Shown: positions 25,697 to 34,075 of the stretch, piece after piece
How the letters are laid out: the number at the start of each line of letters is the position of its first letter
How positions within the stretch are numbered: position 1 is the stretch's first letter
DNA from: JAGVPT01 sp963827085
GTDB lineage: Bacteria; Bacteroidota; Ignavibacteria; UBA10030; UBA8401
Direction of reading: 5' to 3'
DNA length: 64,000 nucleotides
Assembly: GCA_963827085.1 (NCBI GenBank)
Contig: CAWGZY010000003.1
Span: forward strand, 620,001 to 684,000
Notes under the pieces: model-generated
Seen by the model: only the letters and a program-made list of their open reading frames with translations
Databases searched by the model: none
Told to the model about the DNA's origin: nothing
Translations under genes and position numbers: made by a program

Positions 25697-26854
25697 TCAG
25701 GAATCACCGAGTAATTTCCGTGCGATCACCATCTTCTGCACTTCCGACGTTCCTTCGCCGATAGTCAGAAGCTTGACATCGCGATAGAATTTTTCTACCG
25801 GGAAATCTTTAATGAACCCGTACCCCCCGTGTATCTGAACAGCCTCGTTTGCAACACGCGTGGCAACTTCGCTTGCAAAATATTTTGCCTGAGCGGCGGC
25901 AAGAGTAAAACTCTCTCCTTGCATTTTTAAGAAGGCGGCTTTGCGTGTCATCAAACGTGCCGCATCAATCTCCATCGCCATGTCGGCAAGCTTGAACTGA
26001 ATCGCCTGAAAATCGCTCAGTGCCTTTCCGAATTGACGCCGTTCCTTTGCATAGGCTACGGCTGCATCGAGCGCCCCTTGAGCAAGTCCGACCGACAGCG
26101 CCGCTATACCGATTCTCCCCCCGTCAAGCACCTGCAGTGCCTGCTTGAACCCTTCACCCTCGATTCCGATAAGGTGCTCCGAATTTACGCGGACGTCATC
26201 AAATATGAGCGAAGCAGTATCGCTCGCACGCATTCCGAGCTTGTTCTCTTTCTTTCCTGCGGAGAAACCGGGCATACCCTTCTCAAGGATAAAAGCCGAA
26301 ATGGAGTGCGGTTTCAATGGATCGGTCGCCGCGAGCACAACAAACGTTTTTCCGACCGAGCCATGCGTGATAAACGTTTTGCCGCCGTTGATGATCCATC
26401 CGTTCCCCTCTTTGACGGCAGTTGTCTTCATTCCGCCGGCATCGCTTCCGGAGGACGATTCGGTCAATCCCCATCCACCAAGTTTTTTCCCGGAACATAA
26501 ATCGGGGAGATACTTTTTCTTCTGAGCTTCGCTGCCAAAAAGAAAAATATGGGAGAGGCACAGTCCATTGTGAGCGCACACGCCAAGCCCGACGGAAGGA
26601 TCGACTCTGGAAATTTCTTCGACAAGCACGGTGAAATCGAGAGGAGAGAGGCCGGCCCCGCTGAATTCTTCAGGGAACGTTGCGCCGAGGAATCCGAGTT
26701 CACCGAGTTTCGAAGCGGTCTCGAATGGATATTCCTGCGATTCGTCATACTTCATCACGAGCGGACGAAGCTCTTTCTCGGCAAAATTGCGCGTGAGCTG
26801 CTGCACCATAAGCATGCTCTCCGTCGGCCGGACATCGAACCCGGCTTCTTCCAT
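25697..26854 (-). CDS. Acyl-CoA dehydrogenase
   Basis: FAD enzyme introducing the alpha-beta double bond into acyl-CoA. The 385 residues carry the FAD/substrate motifs GGWGLTESSSGSDAGG and TFITHG, then QFGKALSDFQAIQFKLADM and the catalytic Glu region LTIGEGTSEVQKMVIARKL. The set with an adjacent carboxylase suggests branched-chain or short-chain substrates (leucine degradation), which is inference. Separate from the second, glutaryl-type dehydrogenase at 34-35 kb. Confidence 0.94.
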   Translation of the reverse strand: MEEAGFDVRPTESMLMVQQLTRNFAEKELRPLVMKYDESQEYPFETASKLGELGFLGATFPEEFSGAGLSPLDFTVLVEEISRVDPSVGLGVCAHNGLCLSHIFLFGSEAQKKKYLPDLCSGKKLGGWGLTESSSGSDAGGMKTTAVKEGNGWIINGGKTFITHGSVGKTFVVLAATDPLKPHSISAFILEKGMPGFSAGKKENKLGMRASDTASLIFDDVRVNSEHLIGIEGEGFKQALQVLDGGRIGIAALSVGLAQGALDAAVAYAKERRQFGKALSDFQAIQFKLADMAMEIDAARLMTRKAAFLKMQGESFTLAAAQAKYFASEVATRVANEAVQIHGGYGFIKDFPVEKFYRDVKLLTIGEGTSEVQKMVIARKLLGDS

Positions 26855-26907
26855 AGGCTCATCCTCACATGTTTGGTGAGATTTGCAGAAGGCGTTGATA
26901 ACGCGTT

Positions 26908-27849
26908 CTACAAAGTGTTGATCAATTCTTTCGCGACGTGATACGGCGTTTTCTGAAGGTTCATGACGGCATCGAGTTCATCCGAAAGTTTCCGCGTTCG
27001 GCCGGCATTCCAAAATTCCACTTTTAACTGGTCTTGCACAATTTCTTCAATGCGGTTTTTCATCCGCTGCGTTCGCCGCGCTCGCAACCCGCCGCTCTGC
27101 TCAAGATGGGAACGATGCCTTGCTATCATTTCGCCAATTTCTTGAACTCCCTTCCCTTCGCTCCCTATAGCTTTCAACACATCGGGGAGCCAGGTGGTTT
27201 CATCATGAGGACGAAACCCGAGAATCATTTTAATCGACATCACCGCCTGCTCTGCGCCGGGCCTGTCGGCTTTGTTGAGAACGAAAAAGTCGGCAATTTC
27301 CATTAAGCCGGCTTTCATCGCCTGAATGCCGTCGCCCGATTCAGGAACAAGGACGACAATGGTCGTATCGGCGGCTCCGGCAATATCCAGTTCCGACTGT
27401 CCGACACCGACTGTTTCAAGAAGAATAACTTCAACGCCGCTCGCATCGAGAATGTCCGCAGCCTCGCGGGTCTTTTTGCTTAATCCGCCGAGGCTTCCCC
27501 GCGAAGCCATGCTGCGGATGAACACACCGTCATCCAGTTCAACATCGGTCATCCGTATGCGGTCGCCGAGCAGCGCGCCGCCGGTGAAGGGGCTCGTCGG
27601 GTCGACCGCTAAAATGCCGACACGCACATTCTGTTTTCGGTACCATTGGGCAAGTTTGTTCGTAAGCGTGCTCTTTCCCGCCCCCGGAGGACCGGTGATA
27701 CCTACACGATACGCGTTCCCCGTATGGCGGTAGATCGAAGAAAGGATATTGTCAGCGCTCCCATCGCCGTTCTCAATGGATGAAATTGCGCGCGCAACCG
27801 TTCTTCTGTCACCGCTCAGAAGGCGCTCTATTGAAAATGAATAGCTCAT
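26908..27849 (-). CDS. meaB: Methylmalonyl-CoA mutase-associated GTPase MeaB
   Basis: G3E GTPase that loads and protects adenosylcobalamin on methylmalonyl-CoA mutase. The 313 residues contain the P-loop GPPGAGKSTLTNKLA, the switch block DPTSPFTGGALLGDRIRM, GxGQSE-type VETVGVGQSELD and the base-specificity motif NKADRPGA. The mutase itself is not in the window. The gene overlaps the sugar-epimerase stop by four bases and precedes the acyl-CoA dehydrogenase, consistent with propionate/branched-chain catabolism. Confidence 0.95.
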   Translation of the reverse strand: MSYSFSIERLLSGDRRTVARAISSIENGDGSADNILSSIYRHTGNAYRVGITGPPGAGKSTLTNKLAQWYRKQNVRVGILAVDPTSPFTGGALLGDRIRMTDVELDDGVFIRSMASRGSLGGLSKKTREAADILDASGVEVILLETVGVGQSELDIAGAADTTIVVLVPESGDGIQAMKAGLMEIADFFVLNKADRPGAEQAVMSIKMILGFRPHDETTWLPDVLKAIGSEGKGVQEIGEMIARHRSHLEQSGGLRARRTQRMKNRIEEIVQDQLKVEFWNAGRTRKLSDELDAVMNLQKTPYHVAKELINTL

Positions 27850-28778
27850 CCACGTTTCTTCAACTTTTCCCTGAAGAATTCCACCGTTCTCCTCAATCCT
27901 TCATCGAGCATAATGGTCGGCTCCCAGCCGAGAATTTTCTTCGCTTTTGAATGGTCGATCACGCTCCGCAGCTGCTCGCCCATTTTTGCCTCGCCGTGTT
28001 TCTCTTCGCAGGCCACTCCGCTGAATTTTTTTATGATCCGGAAAAGCGTGTTGACGTCATTCTCAATGCCTGTGCCGATATTGAAAATATCGGAAGAAGA
28101 ATGAGCTAATGCGAGGACGTTCGCCCGCACCACGTCGCTGACATAGACGTAATCGCGGGTTTGCTTCCCGTCCCCGTTAATAACCGGCTGTTCCCCCCGC
28201 AACATTTTATCGGCAAAAATGGCGATAACGCCTGCTTCGCCGTGTGGATTTTGCCTGGGCCCATAGATGTTTGCATACCGGAGAATAACATGCTGAAGAC
28301 CGTACACCGCCTTATAGAAGAAAAGATATTTTTCCGTTGCGAGCTTTGTCACGCCGTACGGCGACAACGGCCGGAGAGGATGCTGCTCGTCGGCCGGGAA
28401 ATAATCCTGCTCGCCGTAAATGGCTCCGCCGGTCGACGAAAAAATGACCTTCTTCACTCCGTACTTGACTCCAAGCTCAAATACATTCAGCATGCCGAGA
28501 ATGTTCACAGAGGCATCGAATTTCGGGTCGGCGACGGATTTCCTCACGTCCATTTGGGCTGCGTGATGATTGATGACGTCAATCTTCATTTCTTTGAAAA
28601 CGGTTTCAACCGCCGGATCCCGAAGGTCGATGTTGTGGAATTTTGCCTTCGGGTTTACATTTTCAATCTTGCCCGTGGAAAGGTCATCGACGATGACAAC
28701 GGTGTGTCCAGCTTCGAGATATGCGTCGACAATGTTGGAACCGATAAATCCGGCTCCGCCGGTAACGAGAATATTCAT
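27846..28778 (-). CDS. NAD-dependent sugar-nucleotide epimerase (GalE-like, extended SDR)
   Basis: A 310-residue extended short-chain dehydrogenase, probably a UDP-glucose/N-acetylglucosamine 4-epimerase. It has the NAD motif GGAGFIGSN, DDLSTGKIEN, the catalytic SSTGGAIYGE and the YxxxK pair in PYGVTKLATEK. RYANIYGPRQ and DYVYVSDVV complete the family pattern. Exact sugar specificity cannot be told. Its stop overlaps the meaB start by four bases, an unusual pairing of cell-envelope and CoA metabolism. Confidence 0.9.
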   Translation of the reverse strand: MNILVTGGAGFIGSNIVDAYLEAGHTVVIVDDLSTGKIENVNPKAKFHNIDLRDPAVETVFKEMKIDVINHHAAQMDVRKSVADPKFDASVNILGMLNVFELGVKYGVKKVIFSSTGGAIYGEQDYFPADEQHPLRPLSPYGVTKLATEKYLFFYKAVYGLQHVILRYANIYGPRQNPHGEAGVIAIFADKMLRGEQPVINGDGKQTRDYVYVSDVVRANVLALAHSSSDIFNIGTGIENDVNTLFRIIKKFSGVACEEKHGEAKMGEQLRSVIDHSKAKKILGWEPTIMLDEGLRRTVEFFREKLKKRG

Positions 28779-28815
28779 GATGGTATCAGTTGATTATTAT
28801 AGTTGCGTTGCGGGG

Positions 28816-29412
28816 TTAGTGTTTTAATCCTTTTCGCCCAATGTCGCTTCGATAGTATGCGCCGTCGAATGAAATTGTTTTTACAGCGCTGTACGCGGTG
28901 CCGATGGTTCCTTCGAGATCGTCTCCGTACCCTACGGCTGTTACCCCGAGCACACGTCCCCCCGATGAAACAATCTTACCATTTTCTTTTTTCGTCCCTG
29001 CATGAAAAATAACGACTCCGCTTTCCGGCCGGATAGAATCAAGACCGATAATCTGCTTGCCAGTTTCGTAGGAGTCGGGATAACCACGAGAAGCCATAAC
29101 AACGCACACTGCAGAGGCTGAGTGGTGGCGCAGTTCGACAGACCTCAGAGTTCCTGATGAGCAGGCAAAGAGCAGGTCAAACAGATCCGTTTCCAAAAGC
29201 GGAAGGACGACTTGAGCCTCAGGGTCCCCCAGCCGGCAGTTGAACTCGACAACTTTTGGTCCTTCCGCCGTCATCATGAGCCCGACGTAGAGACAGCCTT
29301 TGTACGGTTTTCCATCAGCACGCATTCCGTCTAATGTCGGCTTTATAATTTCTTTTTCCACCCGTTGCAGCAAAGACTTTGTGACGATCGGGGCCGGAGC
29401 GTACGCTCCCAT
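28816..29412 (-). CDS. purD: Phosphoribosylamine-glycine ligase, C-terminal part (frame-broken purD)
   Basis: The 198 residues start at MGAYAPAPIVT, a conserved internal segment of PurD, and continue through the ATP-grasp C-terminal block (VVEFNCRLGDPEAQVVLP) to the end. Upstream in this same frame the missing middle is readable without stops (the QPAQDHKQ and NTGGMGAY segments) from about 29505. The two purD pieces are therefore one gene split by a single-base frame change near 29505-29506. The ligase makes glycinamide ribonucleotide in purine synthesis. Confidence 0.85.
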   Translation of the reverse strand: MGAYAPAPIVTKSLLQRVEKEIIKPTLDGMRADGKPYKGCLYVGLMMTAEGPKVVEFNCRLGDPEAQVVLPLLETDLFDLLFACSSGTLRSVELRHHSASAVCVVMASRGYPDSYETGKQIIGLDSIRPESGVVIFHAGTKKENGKIVSSGGRVLGVTAVGYGDDLEGTIGTAYSAVKTISFDGAYYRSDIGRKGLKH

Positions 29413-29479
29413 CCCCCCCGTATTCTTTCCCCTATCGCCGTCAAGAATTTGCTTATGATCCTGGGCCGGCTGAAGGACT

Positions 29480-30100
29480 CTATAGTCTGTCCCGTCCGTC
29501 AGTACCGAAGACCGAGGCTTCTTCTCCCGTCATAAACTCTTCCACAACAACATTGTTTCCAGAATCGCCAAAGACGTTCTTCTCAAAAAAATCCTGCAGA
29601 GTATTCTGCGCTTCACCGGTTGAATGACACACCACCGCGCCTTTCCCTGCTGCCAGGCCGTCTGCTTTAAGAACCAGGGGCACAGGATGCGCCATGAGAT
29701 ATTGTTGAGCCTCGGCGTATTCCGATCGGGCGAAGGTTCTATATGAAGCAGTCGGAATGCTGTATTTCTTCATGAAATTTTTGGCAAAAACCTTGCTCCC
29801 TTCAAGCTGGGAGGCGTATTTGGTCGGACCGAATATTCGCATGCCGTTTTTTTCAAACAGGTCAACGATTCCTTTCACAAGAGGAATTTCGGGGCCAACG
29901 ACGGTGAGGTCGATCTTTTTCTTTTTAGCGAACTGGAACAATCCGTCGATATCGTCGATCTTCACCTTCACTAACTCAGCAATGCTTTCGATCCCGGCAT
30001 TGCCGGGGGCGCAATAGACTTCGTGTACTTTCGGGCTTTGCCTCAGTTTCCACACGAGTGCGTGCTCTCGTCCGCCGGAACCTATTACAAGAACATTCAT
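29480..30100 (-). CDS. purD: Phosphoribosylamine-glycine ligase, N-terminal part (frame-broken purD)
   Basis: The 206 residues begin VLVIGSGGREHALVWKL and include GNAGI and the ATP-grasp start VLKADGLAAGKGAVVC, then leave the family pattern after VVEEFMTGEEASVFG and stop at 29480. Shifting by one base at TTCGGTACT restores the expected continuation (VLTDGTDYR). Full-length PurD is about 425 residues. The break is either a real inactivating mutation or a sequence error; since purD is usually essential for purine synthesis, an error is quite possible. Confidence 0.88.
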   Translation of the reverse strand: MNVLVIGSGGREHALVWKLRQSPKVHEVYCAPGNAGIESIAELVKVKIDDIDGLFQFAKKKKIDLTVVGPEIPLVKGIVDLFEKNGMRIFGPTKYASQLEGSKVFAKNFMKKYSIPTASYRTFARSEYAEAQQYLMAHPVPLVLKADGLAAGKGAVVCHSTGEAQNTLQDFFEKNVFGDSGNNVVVEEFMTGEEASVFGTDGRDRL

Positions 30101-30103
30101 ACG

Positions 30104-31366
30104 TTAGTCAGTTAATGCAGACAATGTTTTTGCCACTTCGCCGGCCAGCGTGATCCGATTATATTTGTCGACAATTTCCGGCCGGGGACCGCGCAATTGG
30201 CGGCGTTCATACTGTTCATACAACGATATGATCGCTTCTGCGATCTTCGGAACATCGCGCGGCTCAACGCAGATTCCCCCCGCCTCTTCGATGATCGAAC
30301 GCATCATGCCCTGCGGGAGGCATGCAAGAATTTTCTTCTTCGCGCCGATATATTCGAAGATCTTTCCCGGAGAGCTTTTATCGTCCCCCATCATCATCCA
30401 CAAAACGTCGGACGCAAGCAGGTAGCGAATACACTCGGCATGGTCGAGATAGCCGAGAACATTTACCGAATTCTGCAGCCCAAGCCGGCTGACAATTTTC
30501 TGATGTTCTTCTCGAAACGCTCCGATAAAGCAAGCTTCGATCCTGCCGCGAAGCTTTGCATTGTTCTTATAGACGAGATGGAGCGCTTCGAGAAAATATT
30601 CCGGTGTCCGGTCTTCATAAAAAACGCCCGAATACGTAATGCGCATTTTTTCGATTCGCGGCAGCTTCACCGATGCGCCAATTTTCATATCCTCGGGGTC
30701 AAAACCCTGAGAGATGATCTGGACGTCGTTGTACGTGAGAAATTTATACCGGCGAAGGAGAAGCTCTTTGGTGCGGCGGCTGGCGACGATGATCGCATCC
30801 GCAATATGCAGAACGCCTTTCTCCATCCTATAATTTGCATATTTATGGAGCGGCGTGGGATAAAACTTAAATGGATAATCGACCCATGAATCGCGGTAAT
30901 CGATCATCAACGGCAGACGAAATTTTTCTTTCAGCGCCTTACCAATAAGGAAATCGGTCTGCGGCGGAGCCGTTGCAAAGATGGCATCAAACTTTTCCTT
31001 CCGAAGAAGCTCCGTCGCTTTTCTTAATGCAGGCCCTCTCCATCCGATTTTGTTATCGGGGACAAAAATCGAATCGCTGATGCGGCTCAGAATTTTCCGG
31101 GTCCGTTCTGCGGGCATTTTCACGACCTCCTGTTTCCGGAAAAGCCGGTTCGGATCAAAAGAATTTGTCCGCACGACCTCAATACCGAGCGGAACAATCT
31201 CTTTGAGGAGCGACTCGTCTTTGGCAAAATAGCCCGTTGACGTTACCGTCAAAACGGTGGGCATCCAGTGAAATTTCGGAAAATATTTTACGAGCTTCAG
31301 TGTACGCTGAACGCCGCTTAATCCCATCGGGGGAAAGTAATACGCAATAACGAGAACTCTTCGCAT
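30104..31366 (-). CDS. Glycosyltransferase, family 4-like (GT-B fold)
   Basis: A 420-residue GT-B enzyme. The N-terminal domain starts VLVIAYYFPPMGLSGVQR, a common GT4 opening, and the C-terminal domain has the donor-binding DKSSPGKIFEYIGAKKKIL where the family Glu pair is expected. It probably adds sugars to surface polysaccharide or lipid-linked glycans. I start at ATG 31366, where the Rossmann strand begins; a longer frame to 31474 overlaps the peptidase gene and looks artificial. Its stop is three bases before the purD start. Confidence 0.87.
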   Translation of the reverse strand: MRRVLVIAYYFPPMGLSGVQRTLKLVKYFPKFHWMPTVLTVTSTGYFAKDESLLKEIVPLGIEVVRTNSFDPNRLFRKQEVVKMPAERTRKILSRISDSIFVPDNKIGWRGPALRKATELLRKEKFDAIFATAPPQTDFLIGKALKEKFRLPLMIDYRDSWVDYPFKFYPTPLHKYANYRMEKGVLHIADAIIVASRRTKELLLRRYKFLTYNDVQIISQGFDPEDMKIGASVKLPRIEKMRITYSGVFYEDRTPEYFLEALHLVYKNNAKLRGRIEACFIGAFREEHQKIVSRLGLQNSVNVLGYLDHAECIRYLLASDVLWMMMGDDKSSPGKIFEYIGAKKKILACLPQGMMRSIIEEAGGICVEPRDVPKIAEAIISLYEQYERRQLRGPRPEIVDKYNRITLAGEVAKTLSALTD

Positions 31367-31428
31367 GGAGAACAGTAATGGTAAACAGATTACAAAAACA
31401 ATGCTGCTGTAAACTTCTTTCCCGGCAC

Positions 31429-32505
31429 CTACACGATAATCATGGATTTTGGCGCCTTGCTCAAAACATCGCATCTGCCTTCCCGGATAACAATATCGTC
31501 TTCGATGCGAACGCCGAATTTTCCCGGAAGGTAAATTCCAGGCTCAATGGTAATGACATTGCCCGCCTGAAGTGTGTGCGTACTTCGAGACGAGACGCGC
31601 GGAAACTCATGAATCTGCAGACCAATCCCATGCCCCAGCCCGTGTCCGAAACATCTGCCGTATCCGTTGGCGTGTATATAACTGCGCGCCACCCGGTCCA
31701 AGTTTTTTGCTTCAATCCCGCTGAATGCTGAGTCAATCGCTTTCTGCTGTGCTTCCAGGACGATGCTGTACACTTTTCGTCCTTCACCCGAAGTCTTTCC
31801 GACTGCAATCGTCCGCGTCAAATCGCTGCAGTATCCGCCATAGAAACAGCCAAAGTCGAGCGTTACCAACTCACCTTCTTTAATTCTTTTTGACGATGGT
31901 CTTCCGTGCGGGAGAGAACTCCGCGGCCCGCTCACGACGATCGGTTCGAATGAATCCTTTTCCGCTCCAAATTTTTTGTGGAGGTAGGAAATCTCTGCGG
32001 AAACATCAAGCTCGGAGATTCCAGCCTGTACGACCTTAATTATTTCTGCGAAGACGGCATCGGTGATTGCAACGGCCTTCGCAATAAGGGAAATTTCGGC
32101 ATCGGTTTTCAATGTTGCAAGCGACTCGACAAGTTCAGTCGTCGGAAGAAATCGGAGAGGGTTAAAATGCTTTCGCAGTTCCGAGTACTGTGCAAGCGAA
32201 AGATATTCTTTTTCTACTCCGACACGCCGGCATCCCTTCAGCAGTTTTTCCGCTGCCGCCTTTTCGATGAGTTCGCCGCTCGTAATGAACGAGCGGGAAC
32301 AGGAAGCTTCATTCCGAATCTGCTCTTTATAGCGAAAATCAGTAAGAAAAAATACTTTGGCGTGGGTAACAATGCATAGACCGTTCGACCCGGAGAATCC
32401 TGTCAGATAACGGAGGTGCGGCATGTATGCGGTAATAAATGCGTCGCAGTCCTTTTTCTCCAACGCGGTTCTCAGTGAACGGATTCTCTCTTTGTAGTCG
32501 AACAT
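31429..32505 (-). CDS. M24 metallopeptidase, Xaa-Pro aminopeptidase/dipeptidase type
   Basis: A 358-residue cytosolic pita-bread metalloprotease releasing residues before proline. The N-terminal creatinase-like domain (YLTGFSGSNGLCIV) precedes the catalytic domain with metal ligands in LDFGCFYGGYCSDLTRT (two Asp), GHGLGHGIGLQIHE (His), IEPGIYLPG (Glu) and RIEDDI (Glu). Start chosen at ATG 32505, 13 bases after the guaB stop; a longer frame would overlap guaB. A second, secreted M24 enzyme is at 44-45.6 kb. Confidence 0.92.
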   Translation of the reverse strand: MFDYKERIRSLRTALEKKDCDAFITAYMPHLRYLTGFSGSNGLCIVTHAKVFFLTDFRYKEQIRNEASCSRSFITSGELIEKAAAEKLLKGCRRVGVEKEYLSLAQYSELRKHFNPLRFLPTTELVESLATLKTDAEISLIAKAVAITDAVFAEIIKVVQAGISELDVSAEISYLHKKFGAEKDSFEPIVVSGPRSSLPHGRPSSKRIKEGELVTLDFGCFYGGYCSDLTRTIAVGKTSGEGRKVYSIVLEAQQKAIDSAFSGIEAKNLDRVARSYIHANGYGRCFGHGLGHGIGLQIHEFPRVSSRSTHTLQAGNVITIEPGIYLPGKFGVRIEDDIVIREGRCDVLSKAPKSMIIV

Positions 32506-32518
32506 CAACAACAAGGAT

Positions 32519-33982
32519 TTAGATATGATAATTCGGAGCTTCTTTCGTAATATGAATGTCGTGCGGATGGCTTTCACGCAGACCCGCGTCGCTCATCCGA
32601 ACGAACTGTGCCTTCCTTTGCATCTCGGCAATGGACGCCGCGCCGCAATATCCCATTGCAGACCGCAATCCTCCCACCATCTGGTATACCGTGGAACCGA
32701 GTTCGCCTTTGAACGGCACACGCCCCTCAATTCCCTCGGGAACGAGCTTCTGAAGGTCGTCCTCGACATCCTGAAAATACCTGTCCCTGCTCCCTTCCTT
32801 CATCGCCGCGAGTGAACCCATTCCGCGATATACTTTATAGGTTCGTCCTTCATACAAAATCTTCTCGCCGGGACTTTCCTGCAAACCCGCAAACAATCCC
32901 CCGATCATAATCGAATCGGCGCCGGCTGCTATCGCTTTTGCGATGTCGCCTGTCTGCTTGATGCCGCCGTCAGCGATGACGGGCACGTTATATTTTTTGG
33001 CCATTGCAACGCATTCCATAATTGCCGTAACCTGAGGAACACCGACGCCCGCGACAACACGCGTCGTACAGATCGACCCGGGCCCTATACCGACCTTTAC
33101 TGCATCCGCGCCTGCTTTAATAATGTCGCGAGTTGCTTCGGCCGTGCCGACGTTGCCGGCAATTATTTCAACCGCGGGAAATTTCCTCTTTACCCTTTTT
33201 ACCATTTCCAGTACACCTTCAGAATGCCCGTGTGCAGTATCAATGACGACAACGTCGACGCCGGCCTTCGACAGAGCTTCGACACGATCGAGAGTATCGG
33301 CGGTAACACCGACGGCGGCGCCTACACGCAATCGGCCGTGTTTATCTTTGCATGCATTTGGAAACCGTTTCTTTTTCTGTATATCTTTGAAGGTGATCAG
33401 TCCGCGCAGCTTTCCCGTTTTATCAACGACTGGAAGTTTTTCAATCTTGTGGCGCTGAAGAATAACTTCGGCTTCTTCGAGCGTGGTTCCGACCGGAGCG
33501 GTCACGAGATTTTGCGAGGTCATGACATCTGCAACCTTCAGCTTTCGGTTCGGCTGAAATCGCAGGTCGCGATTTGTGAGAATGCCGACCAGTTTTTCAT
33601 CCCGGACAATTGGAATGCCCGAGATACTGAACTTCGCCATCAAATCGAGAACATCGCCGACAGTTTTATCTGCCGTCAGTGTGATCGGGTCAAGAATCAT
33701 TCCGCTTTCAGACCTTTTCACCTTGTCGACTTCTTCCGCCTGCTTCGCTATGGCCATATTCTTATGAATGATGCCGATGCCGCCTTCGCGAGCAAGTGCG
33801 ATGGCCATCTCCGATTCCGTTACCGTATCCATGGCGGCTGAGAGAAGGGGGATGTTCAGTCTGATCGTGCGGGACAAGCGGGTCGATACGTCGACATCGC
33901 GCGGAAGAACGGACGACTTGGCAGGAACAAGCAGCACATCATCGTACGTGATCGCGTCGCCGATAATTTTCTTTGATTTCAT
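32519..33982 (-). CDS. guaB: IMP dehydrogenase
   Basis: NAD-dependent oxidation of IMP to XMP, the committed step to GMP. The 487 residues form the TIM barrel with a CBS-pair insert (about residues 95-215). The catalytic Cys is in GPGSICTTRVVAGVG, the phosphate-binding GGIKQTGDIAKA and GADSIMIGGLFAG are present, and the flap reads YRGMGSLAAM with RDRY downstream. Normal length. Another purine gene (purD) lies 2.4 kb downstream in the same direction. Confidence 0.97.
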   Translation of the reverse strand: MKSKKIIGDAITYDDVLLVPAKSSVLPRDVDVSTRLSRTIRLNIPLLSAAMDTVTESEMAIALAREGGIGIIHKNMAIAKQAEEVDKVKRSESGMILDPITLTADKTVGDVLDLMAKFSISGIPIVRDEKLVGILTNRDLRFQPNRKLKVADVMTSQNLVTAPVGTTLEEAEVILQRHKIEKLPVVDKTGKLRGLITFKDIQKKKRFPNACKDKHGRLRVGAAVGVTADTLDRVEALSKAGVDVVVIDTAHGHSEGVLEMVKRVKRKFPAVEIIAGNVGTAEATRDIIKAGADAVKVGIGPGSICTTRVVAGVGVPQVTAIMECVAMAKKYNVPVIADGGIKQTGDIAKAIAAGADSIMIGGLFAGLQESPGEKILYEGRTYKVYRGMGSLAAMKEGSRDRYFQDVEDDLQKLVPEGIEGRVPFKGELGSTVYQMVGGLRSAMGYCGAASIAEMQRKAQFVRMSDAGLRESHPHDIHITKEAPNYHI

Positions 33983-34018
33983 ACTTTTCCTGTAAGTAAT
34001 TCAGAACTGATATAAACA

Positions 34019-34045
34019 ACGAAGGATGCGCAGTGCATCCTTCGT
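34019..34045 (-). terminator. Terminator-like hairpin after the glutaryl-type dehydrogenase
   Basis: Perfect 11-bp stem ACGAAGGATGC with GCATCCTTCGT around a 5-nt loop, followed on the minus strand by a T-rich stretch (TGTTTAT). It lies between the dehydrogenase stop (34076) and the guaB start. Confidence 0.65.
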
Positions 34046-34075
34046 ACAAAAGCATGGAGCAACCTTAGTTCATGT

